A stretch of 23,923 bases of DNA from Poteriospumella lacustris (Eukaryota; Sar; Chrysophyceae; Chromulinales; Dinobryaceae): positions 1 through 23,923 of the forward strand of contig SMOI01000438.1 of assembly GCA_008000375.1 (NCBI GenBank), read 5' to 3'. A model generated the notes under the pieces. That model searched no databases, was not told the DNA's origin, and saw nothing but the letters and a program-made list of their open reading frames with translations. Below are positions 15,560-23,923 of this stretch, piece after piece. The position numbers and the translations under genes were made by a program. Each line of letters starts with the position of its first letter. The stretch's first letter is position 1.

Positions 15560-18500
15560 TTACGATGCGCCACTGACGTACAACGGACAATCGGCATCCG
15601 CATAGAACCGTACCGTGCCATCGTACGAAGCCGTCGCGACCTGCGCAAACAACGGATTGAACGCCACGCAAGTGACGACATCCCGATGGCCCGTTAACAC
15701 CGCGCATTCCTTGCCCGCAACCATGTCAAACAGGCGGCCCGTACGGTCTTCCGACCCCGTCCCAAAGTACTTCATACACGGCGACAAGTTCCCATGCAAC
15801 ACCTCTCGGCGGTGTACGTGTTGGGTATACCGCAGGACCGCCGTCGCTTGTCGCAAATCCCACAAGCATACGACGTTGTCTGGTGCCATGGACAGGAACA
15901 CTTGATGTGCATCGCGTGGTAACGGTGCATGAGGGGAAGGTTGCGAGATGGCGAGACAAGTGATGGCCTTCTCGTGCGCCTGGGGAATGCTACGCAGGAT
16001 ACGCCCACAGTTGGCGTCGAGCACGTGAATGCTCTTGTCCGACGAGGCCGTGAGAATCAACGGCGATTGCACACTGTTCATGGCGGCGAGGGCGGTGATC
16101 GACGTGGGCAGCTCCCAGGCATGTTTCCGCCGATACGACCCGTGGTGTAAGAAACGGGTCAGTTCCACCGTCGACGACGATGGCGCGGCGGCCGCAGTGC
16201 TGGTGCCTGTGCCCCGCCGCGACGTGATCGTTGCTTGACTCGTACCACTACCGCCGGGTGTGGTGCCATCGGCGTGGTACGTGTACATGCCCAACGTACT
16301 CTTGTGCGTCTACATAGCACAACCGGCCAACAGCAACAGAAAAGTCATCGATTAGAGCACCCAAACACAGCTGTCACAACATCACCATCAACGTACCAAC
16401 AGCACGAACCGGTCCTGGTAGTAGAACTGCGCGTGCTTCACGTCGCTGCCAAAGGGGCGGTTTCGTTCTCCGCCTCCGGTCGCCATCGCACCTGCTCCAT
16501 CGCTACCACCACCGCCACTACCCCCACCCGCGGTTCTACCACCAGTGGCCATCAGTTTCCGTGCGTTGGACACCGACGTCGCGGCGGTCGAGGTCACCGA
16601 CGTTGCCGACAACATGTTCATCGTCATGTGCATCGCGACATCGGTCGACGGCTGGTGGCGGTGGTGCGAGAACAAGATCGACGCTTGTTCGCTGCGGGTG
16701 GCCTTCCAGAGCCGTGCGGTTTCGTCTTTGCTCGCGGTCAAGACGAGGTATTCGGGCTGCTTGTGGTACGAGAAGGCGACCGTGTGCAAGGCGTGATTGT
16801 GGCCCATGAATGCCGTCACTACACCACACGAGCGATGAGCGACGCACGCACTCAGCCGAGAAGCAGCAGGAGGGAGCAGGCAGACACTGGCTTACCGTCA
16901 CGTTGGGACGTGGTCGCACGGGGCAACCGTAGACACAGGGCCACCGACGAGGCGGTGGCTAGAGCGAGCTTCGTCGCATCGGAGGAGAAGGCCATGTGAA
17001 AGATCGGCGACAGACCTGCCGCGTGCGTGTGACCGCTGCTGCTGCCGTACGACGAGGACGAGGACGACGTCGCCGCCATCGTGGAAGCGCCACCATTCGC
17101 AGCGGCGGAGGGTCCACGATCGGGATAATCCCACATCGGCAGATGTGTTTGCATCGGTTGGCAATGCAGCGGGTACAGACGCAACCGACCACTGCCACCG
17201 CTGCCAGCACCGCTGGCACTGCCGCCACCGGGTCGTAGTCTGGGCGCCGACGTCGACCGCAGCTTCTTTTCTTTGTCTTTTTCCTTTTGCCGCGCCAACA
17301 TCTTCTTCGTGAACAGATCTTGGGGCTGTTGACCATAGCCCGAGGACTTAATACGCGTGTGAAAGGTCACCGGTTGATTGACGAGGCGGCCCTGCGCGTC
17401 CTTCAATGGCTTCTCCCAGTCGCCTTTCATCCGCGTTCGAGCCAGCTGCTGTTGTTGCTGTTGCTTCTGTAGCGTGTTCGTCATTTGTGCGATATGCGAC
17501 GAGTCCGGTGAGGCGAGCAGCGACAGAGATTTGCGTCGGAGCGTCGTCTGCGCGGCGGGTCGATCGTCGTCGCCGTCGTCGCCGTCGGCATCGTCGTCGT
17601 CATCGTCGTCGCGTAGTGGCGACAGCGACGGAGACGCCGGCAGTTCCGCGAAGAAGTCCAGCTCGACCATCGCGACGAGCGGGTCAATGCTCAAGGTGGC
17701 GGTAGCGAGTGGGCCCGTGGTGGCAGCAGTGGTGGTGGTGAGTTTCTTCATTGACGGGCCACGTGGAGGCCGCGAGGCGGTGGCAGCAGGCCCCACAGGC
17801 TTGGCAGCGACTACTGCAGCGGCACGCGTTTGTCCATTGGCACTGAGGCTGGGACCCAGAGAGAGCTGCGAGGCGAGGAGGGCGAGACCATCCTCACTGG
17901 CGACACCACGCTTCGCCGCCGACAACGCCGACGACCCCGACGCGGCCGGTGTGGGTGAGAGGAGATACGCCAAGGGGCAGTGAATGGCGTACGCGATCGA
18001 GGTCAACGCACTCACTGCGATGGCCTCCAACAGTGGCGGTGTAGAGGTAGTGGTGTTGTGGTTGGGGACAGGGGGAGGCACGTGCACACTGCCGTACGAG
18101 ACGAGGCCCTTGAACCCCGTCGCCACGAGGTCCAGCACCACCAGGTTCTACCACATGGCACACAGCCACAACACACGCACGCACATCAGCATCGATCACT
18201 CACGGCTCACGACAAAGAACTTTTACCTGATTGAGCACCAGCAAACTGTCGCTCAAGAGGGCGACGTAACCGACGGTGGTGGTCGCACCACCTCCACCCA
18301 CCGTCGCAGCCGCCGTCTCGAGCGGAGAGATCGACAAGACGCACGCAGGCTGCTCTCTCTTCATCACAATGTCCTCGCCTACAGATGAATACACACACAA
18401 CCGTAAGCTCAACACAACACAAAGCCCCCCCCCCCCACCATCCACCGACGTACGTACCTCCCGAGGGCAGACTCGACTGCCGGTACCGCAGCTCACGCGC

Positions 18501-19793
18501 CAAATCGACCGCTGCGACTTCACGAACGCGTGAGGCAACCTCCATGTCCATAGCGATGGCAGGAGGGTGGATTTCCACCTATTGGACACACGGCAACCAT
18601 CGTCAACGCCACCATCGCAGCCGTCGACGATGCACCGCTCAACGTACCTCCAGTTTCTTCGTGCGGCCGCTTTGAAAACAGGCGACAATTGTCACGAAGA
18701 CAGATTCCCCGGGTTCAACATCAATGCCAACACTTCCGGGGATGGCCTGTGCACCATGGCGCTGATGGCGCGTGGGCAGAATAAGCCCCACGTGTCTGGG
18801 GGCGCGTGTCTTCGCAACGTGGCCACCGGGCGGCCGTCGACGCCCGTTCGCCTCCGTCGAGCCGGCGGCGGGAAACCGTAGCGACGGTGTAGCCACATGG
18901 GCCTCCACCAACGCATCGTTACGTAAGTACGGCAAGCCACTGGATTGATCCCGACCCGTCGCCGACGAGACCATCGTCGACAGGCACACGACCCCTTCTT
19001 CCAGGGCCCAGCCTTGCAGCAGGCCGTTCTCATACACGGCGACGATCATTTCCTTGGGCCGCGACAGATACGCCAACTTTAACACACGTGTCGAGTTGCT
19101 GTTGCTGTTGCTGTGGCCATCTGAATGGCTGTCGACGCTGCCGATCTTCTCCAACTGGTCGTCCCAGATCATGATCCTGCTGCGCTGCGCCGAAAACACA
19201 CACACCCCATCCTCCGACCACGACAACGCTGTGGGAGGATGAGTCAACGAGATAGTAAAACTCGCTTGAATACTGGCGGTCGCAATGGTGGACCGATAGG
19301 CGATGTGCCACAAGTCCAACGACGTCGGACTGGCGGCGACGATCTTCAACAGATGTTCGCCACCGCCTCCGACGCCACTGTCGTAGTCATTCTCCTCCTC
19401 TGCTTCTCGTAAGAGATCGCGATCAACAGGACTATGGAAACAAGACATGCACAAGTACTTGGGATCGGGATTGGACAACGTTGCGGCGAGGACGGTCTCT
19501 TCACGTGCCAGCTTTTTGAAGATTTGGTTGCTCTCGCTGAGCAACTGCGGGAAATACCACACGAACAGGATTTTGCGATAATGGCGACCTTGTTTATCAG
19601 GCTTTGCACCGATCAATACCGCAAAGGGCCCCGTGATCTGTTGGCAAAAGACTTGTGAACACAGAGCAGTCGATTCACGCCCTCGACCAGGAGGAGTCGG
19701 GTCCACCAGTCGTTGTCTTTCCTCTTGTACGGGCGCATCTATGTCGGAACCATAATTCTCAACATATGATTCGTAATCTCTCTCGACATCCAT
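15560..19793 (-). CDS. WDR27: WDR27-like WD40-repeat protein, six exons
   Basis: Exons on −: 19793–18648, 18578–18458, 18378–18227, 18147–16896, 16818–16397 and 16309–15560; introns of 69, 79, 79, 77 and 87 nt, all GT–AG and phase-consistent, giving 1280 aa. N-terminal WD-type blades include ALSWSEDGVCVFSAQRSRI and LQGWALEEG. The middle (about 480–760) is low-complexity, with Asp7, a Gln run and Ser/Gly tracts. The C-terminal propeller has a MGHNHALHTVAFSYHKQPEY blade ending in DETARLW, then ILTASSDKSIHVLDANCGRI, VFLSMAPDNVVCLWDLR, YFGTGSEDRTGRLFD and GHRDVVTCVAFNPLFAQVAT. The exon 5–6 junction (FYYQDRFVLLTHKST) and last four blades match the order in animal WDR27, which is about 830 aa, so this copy is longer, mainly through disordered inserts. 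WDR27 is a scaffold-type protein of poorly known role. The start is the first Met of exon 1; no upstream exon was seen. Confidence 0.82.
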
Positions 19794-20353
19794 TACGAAT
19801 AAGTCTGATGCACAAAATGCAAATGAAAGACTCGGTCTGGTATCTCCTCTTTGTTTATCCGTCGTTCTCTTTCAAATCGCTGCTCTTTCACTCTCAGTCA
19901 AATCTCTTCACACCAAAAGAATGTCACCTATAGTAACTCACAAGAGAAGTACGCACGTTCCTTCTTTTGTTTGTGATAAAGATAATCCTGGCATTTGAGT
20001 ACTGAGTGATTGACTGATTGACTGTGGCTGCTTCGACGCGCTGAAAACAAAACGTCGTCGTCGTCGTCGTGCTGAGCGCCGAGCACTTCCATGCTGAGCG
20101 CCGAGCACTTCCACTTGGACTTCGTCGGCCTTTGTCGCCCACGGAACCTTTCCTTGCTGTGCGAACTTGTCGCACCAGCACGTTGACCATCATCGACTGA
20201 AGTGGAAAGAGACAAAGTGCGGACAGTGCAGTACAGGGCGGTGCAGTGAATGCATGGTATTACAAATGTACAAAGAACAGACAGCGGAACGAGGAAGAAA
20301 GAGCTACATACAATGAGCAGGAGACTGCCTGGGTGGTCGCGATACGCTGCACT
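19794..20353. other. Intergenic region: WD40 gene promoter and oxidoreductase 3' flank
   Basis: About 560 bp with no supported gene. It holds the 5' flank of the WDR27-like gene, the 3' flank of the oxidoreductase, a (TCG)n run and a 22-bp tandem duplication. Confidence 0.55.
20053..20113. repeat. (CGT)n run followed by a perfect 22-bp tandem duplication
   Basis: CGT is repeated six times at 20053–20070. It is followed by two identical 22-base units, 20070–20091 and 20092–20113, containing GAGCGCCGAGCACTTCC. The perfect identity indicates a recent duplication in the WD40 gene's upstream region. Confidence 0.88.
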
Positions 20354-21745
20354 TTACCACTGCTCCCCCACCGCCTGATCGACGCGTTTGCGACCTCGTC
20401 CTGGACCACTGCTATTGGATGAGGACTGCTGGGCCTGTTGCCAAGCGACTCGTTCGGCTTCGTGTTGAGCCGTCGGTTGCAACAGCCGTCGGGGGTCGAA
20501 CGGCGCCAGATCGACACAGGCAGCCCGCCCGTCCATGACCAGCTCACTCATGGCCAATCCACTCACCGGAGCCCATAAGATTCCCCAACAGTTATGCCCG
20601 GTAGACAAGTAGACGTTGGTTGTGTCCGGAACGAGCCCCATGACCGGCAACGCATCACTGGTACACGGTCGCATACACGCCTGCAACACGTCTGCACCTG
20701 TCACAGCTCCTCCCGTTCCTGTGGCGACGTCTTCCACACAACGGACCGCAAACTCACTCGAAAGCCGTGCCAATGCACGATAAGCCGCTTGTACACGCGA
20801 TGGATTGGCATGAATCGCGTCAGCCGATGCACAGTCGCCTGCCGGGTACCGCAAACGATCACCTGACACGTGGTCGGAGCCTCCAATGCCACAGACATAG
20901 ACATCTCCGTTCCCACGGGGATATACTTCCAAATGACAATGCTCCACCGCATCTTCTGCACAGAAACATGCATAGGGCTCTTCAATACCGAGCCGTGGCA
21001 ACTGGTGGAAGACCAGCGACGTCGACTTGATGCCCTCCATCGGCAGATGGAAACCACACCAATCCTCCACGGCAACTGCTGACCAGGGGCCCATGGCCAG
21101 TATCACTACATCGGCGGGAATCAACGTTGGTTCTGATTCACCCGGTAGCATGACGTGGACTCCGGTGGCGACCGAGGCGAAGGTCGTTGTATCAGTGGTC
21201 GATGGGGTCCGTGGCAGACCCACTGCACGGCCTAACACCAGCTCACAGCCGGCCACCCGTTGAGCTTCTTCCCACATACGTGTAACCAACTCCAATGATG
21301 TCACTTGTGCAGTGGCGTTGTCCATCAACGAGCTGCTCACGTTGTCGCCATTGAGCCACGAGGCCATCGACTTCGGTGTCGCTTTGGCCGTGCGGCGTCG
21401 AGGATTCCCATCGACTTCCAACGTGGTGATTTGGCGATACGAAGCCAACGAAAGCTCCTTAGCGAGCTCTGCATGCATATCAAAGGATATCTCGTGCAGG
21501 GAGCACGTGGGGCCATCTCCCCACCCGCGCGCCAAAAATCCACCCGACTTGCCTGACGCCGCTGCTGCCAACGAAGTCGCCTCAATGACTGTCGACTTCA
21601 CATGATAGCGCGTTGCTAGATAATATGCAATGCTGACACCATGGATGCCACCTCCTGTACATTCAAAAGGGTCAATGTTCGGTGTCTCCCCCCACCCCAC
21701 CTACACCACGTGTGACTTACCGACGATGACGATGCGCTTCTCCAT
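20354..21745 (-). CDS. FAD-dependent oxidoreductase (DAO family, TDA3-like), two exons
   Basis: Exon 1 is 21745–21721 (MEKRIVIV plus one base) and exon 2 is 21654–20354; a 66-nt GTAAGT...ACAG intron splits the Gly codon of the dinucleotide fold, giving 441 aa. Splicing restores a classic N-terminal FAD-binding βαβ motif, VIVGGGIHGVSIAYYLATR, with G9, G11 and G14. Then SGKSGGFLARGWGDG and LAKELSLASYR follow, as in fungal TDA3-type oxidoreductases. ADVVILAMGPWS and the C-terminal STGHNCWGILWAPVSGLAMS are the usual second FAD contacts. The tail is Gln/Ser-rich. It probably oxidises an amine or amino-acid-like substrate, but the substrate is unknown; yeast Tda3 has been linked to retromer recycling. 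No signal peptide or membrane segment. It is head-to-head with the RMND1-like gene. Confidence 0.85.
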
Positions 21746-22136
21746 TCGTTCTTCACGATTCTCCCACCAGAATGAAAAATAAAGACTTCGCCCCCTTCAT
21801 ATGGATTGGCAAGATGCTTCAAAGGACAACAAAGGACATGGACAAAGCTGATGATGAAGGACCATTCGACCCACCACACTCGTGGCCGATGCCACATCGT
21901 CGTCGTGTCCCCGACGTCAACAATAGCGTCCAACACCACTTGACGTCTACCATAGCGTCAGATGACTGTTCGCAGAGAGAGCCGCCGCCGCTGCTGCGTT
22001 GGGAAGCCACCTGACTGACACGTTGTTCTTTCATTGGCCTGCTGCGATGGGCCTTCCAACAACGACCCGGGACACTTAACAAATACCCGCATCCATCATT
22101 CATACGCCACAGTATCCCCTGAACGTCACCAGGATC
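21746..22136. promoter_or_regulatory. Divergent intergenic region, probable bidirectional promoter
   Basis: 391 bp separates the start codons of the − strand oxidoreductase and the + strand RMND1-like gene, so both promoters must lie here. No TATA box in a convincing position was seen. Position alone supports this call. Confidence 0.55.
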
Positions 22137-23464
22137 ATGCGCAGTTTTCGTCCGATGCAGCTGGTGGCCCGACGTCCCGCATTCGGCCAGCCGGTTGCGG
22201 TCGTTGGAGGAGCGTCGTTGCCCTCATCCACCGGTACTACTTTCTTCAAGAATACTATGGTGTTCCATGCGCAAAGAGCGTACTTCTCCAACAATCAGTC
22301 GAAGAACGGCAACATCAACACCAGCCACATCACCGCCGTCGACCTTCACAGTCCGTCTTCCTCGTCCTCCTTCAGCAATAGCAACATCAACATCAGTCAT
22401 AACTCTTCAGCCCCTTCCAATGCTACTCCTTCGTCGTCGTCTGTGCCCAGCCATGGAACAACCACCACATTCACGGAAACAGACCTTGCGAAGGGTCTCA
22501 CTCCCGCGACCTCTGCCGGTGTTTCCGTCTTGATCAAAGCTTATTACATCGCTCGATCCATTGATGTTCGTGCCATTCCCAATTTCTCCAGTTCTAAATC
22601 AAGTCGTCGTGTCCAACAAGCGAAATCGGTGACGATTACGTTGAGTGAAGAACTGAACCAGTACATCTCCATCTTCCAATACGGGTCCGTCGTCTTCTTC
22701 AACATTCCGGAGGCCATGCATCAAGAACACTTGCAACGATTGGTATCTCCTGGTATTTTACAAGAACCAATCATTCCCTTCAATGCCCAATTGACCGAGA
22801 ACTACAAGGTCATCGTCCACCAATCGTTGGAGAAGCCGTCGGTCATCAAAGCGGAACATTTGAACATCCAAAAATTGGACATCAAAAACGTCGAAATCGT
22901 CGGGACGATCATGGCCGAAAGTGTCGCCTTGGATTATTATTCCACGACGGTGGATGCCCTGTTGTCGGACTACATTCACATGAACCACCGCATTCATCAA
23001 ACGGGTGAGATCGTCGGCTACAGTACGAAGTCGTTGCATCAGTTGATCGCCTCGAACAACATCATCATCACGAATGTCTTGTCAAAGATGGGGTTGTTTG
23101 AAGGTACTGATGCCGCGTGGGACAATGCGGATTACCATTACACCTGGGAAGGTACGTTCGTTTCGTCGACGTTTGATCGATTCGCGTGTGTGGCCTGCGA
23201 CTGCGGCTAATGCGTTGCATGTTGTTGTTTGGTGTCTGGTGTCTGGCTTTCCTTTTGTGTACAGCCTTGCGAAAGGATTTCGAGATCGATTACCGGTTCA
23301 AGGACTTGTCGATGAAGCTGCAGATCATCAAGGACGACACGCGCTTCTTCTTGGAAGTGCTGCACAACAAGAAATCGACGCGTATCGAAGTGATCATCGT
23401 GTTGCTCATCGCCGGTGAAATGCTCATCGGTTCTATTGGCTTGGGCTTGCAGCTCTTGAATTAA
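22137..23464 (+). CDS. RMND1/RMD1-family (DUF155) protein, probably mitochondrial
   Basis: Exon 1 is 22137–23151 and exon 2 is 23265–23464; a 113-nt GTACGT...ACAG intron is removed in phase 1, giving 404 aa. The N-terminus MRSFRPMQLVARRPAFGQPV is Arg-rich with no acidic residue, like a mitochondrial presequence. A Ser/Asn/Thr linker spans about 50–120. The DUF155 domain (about 125–400) shows SVLIKAYYIARSIDVRAI, ISIFQYGSVVFFNIPEAMHQ, GTIMAESVALDYYS and NVLSKMGLFEGTDAAWDNAD. Splicing joins YTWEALRKDFEIDYRFKDLS, then come RFFLEVLHNKKSTRIE and a C-terminal membrane helix IVLLIAGEMLIGSIGLGL (about 382–400). Human RMND1 and yeast Mrx10 support mitochondrial translation at the inner membrane; yeast Rmd1/Rmd8 are non-mitochondrial relatives. 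The presequence favours the mitochondrial type. Start: first Met, giving the presequence. Confidence 0.87.
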
Positions 23465-23576
23465 GCGGCCGTTCGATAGTATACGACCCGTAAGCCACGT
23501 GGGGCCGGTCGTCGTTGACTGGTGCAGTGGTTGTGCTGCTCCTACGGGGAGATGTGATGAGCCAACCCGCAGCGTC

Positions 23577-23605
23577 GCAGTGTGTGTGTGTGGGGGGGGG
23601 CGGGG
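23577..23605 (+). repeat. (TG)n followed by G tract
   Basis: About six TG dinucleotides running into a G10 run, then CGGGGG. Low-complexity, with potential for G-quadruplex or Z-DNA. Confidence 0.85.
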
Positions 23606-23794
23606 GTAAACCCACCGTCTCGCCCAGTGCGGCACCACGTAAACATTCGCCATTTTAAATTCGTTCAGTGACATAACAGAAACCGTTGCCATTTATCGAT
23701 GCGCCGAGAGGAGGTGGGATCGGGTTGTGACCCGTGGGTCTACAGTAGGTGTAGGGTCGTGCACTGTGAGGTGGGGAGATACAGATTGATTGCC

Positions 23795-23807
23795 GGGGGG
23801 GGGGGGG
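23795..23807 (+). repeat. G13 homopolymer
   Basis: Uninterrupted run of 13 G residues; length uncertain in any sequencing read. Confidence 0.9.
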
Positions 23808-23923
23808 CGTTGAAACGGGATGAAAGGTTGTGCAAATTAGGGATTTGGGTACACGAACGTAGACTGCGGTACGTACGTAGCGACGCCATCGTGGCGCTGC
23901 ATGGCCCCGCACACACAGAGACG

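Larger units (their letters stand above)
23465..23923. other. 3' flank with G tracts
   Basis: 459 bp downstream of the RMND1-like stop with no supported gene. It contains a TG-repeat running into G tracts at about 23577–23605, a G13 run at 23795–23807, and a small CGCCA/TGGCG inverted repeat near 23884–23896. Confidence 0.6.

Noticed and set aside
16235-16999. 254-codon ORF on +, antisense to WD40 exons 4–6
   Set aside because: Composition-driven shadow of the WD40 coding exons: His/Arg/Thr-rich with no motif, and it crosses two introns of the real gene.
17378-17983. 201-codon Ser/Ala-rich ORF on +
   Set aside because: Antisense image of the Asp, Gln and Ala/Ser tracts of WD40 exon 4.
1-23923. 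CRISPR arrays, bacterial operons, rRNA or organelle DNA
   Set aside because: No regularly spaced repeats, Shine–Dalgarno patterns or rRNA signatures were seen; spliceosomal introns point to nuclear DNA.

Overview
The window is nuclear DNA from a eukaryote. Four gene models need short GT–AG introns (60–113 nt), proteins carry Ser, Gln, Asp and Asn homopolymers, and the transposable elements (Crypton-like, two Harbinger types, pogo-like, hAT, Copia, an rve-type integrase) are eukaryotic. This mix of elements and the compact host genes suggest a unicellular stramenopile, with a diatom the best guess. That placement is inference; no rRNA or plastid marker is present.

Layout. Bases 1–1030 are low-complexity and hold no convincing gene. 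A class I SAM-dependent methyltransferase gene of the LCMT/PPM1 type lies at 1031–1919 (−), intact except for one frameshift. Only 60 bp upstream of its start is the broken 3' end of a Crypton-like tyrosine-recombinase gene (1980–2819, −).

From about 2 to 14.8 kb the window is a mosaic of mobile elements. The best preserved is a 2.88-kb DNA transposon (3101–5979). It has perfect 45-bp terminal inverted repeats and an open, two-exon, 681-codon transposase gene with a helix-turn-helix, a pogo-like DD39D core and a C-terminal Cys/His cluster. Next come two Harbinger-type elements whose transposases are divergently oriented (7882–9217 − and 9595–10773 +). Each is paired with a convergent second ORF (6545–7698 + and 10781–11140 −). 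Both transposases keep the DDE motifs but have frameshifts. Then follow an rve-type integrase remnant (11750–12122 −), a broken ORF with a SAP-like motif (12458–13120 −), a hAT remnant (13546–13806 −) and the RT-end/RNase H part of a Copia polyprotein (14250–14800 −).

From 15.5 to 23.5 kb the sequence is ordinary host genes with intact frames. These are a six-exon WDR27-like WD40 protein (15560–19793 −, 1280 aa), a two-exon TDA3-like FAD oxidoreductase (20354–21745 −, 441 aa), and divergently from it a two-exon RMND1/RMD1 (DUF155) membrane protein with a probable mitochondrial presequence (22137–23464 +, 404 aa).

No RNA genes or CRISPR arrays were found. The host genes do not form an obvious pathway. 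The main biological story is repeated transposon insertion next to, and possibly into the promoter of, the methyltransferase gene. The most interesting single object is the apparently complete TIR transposon.
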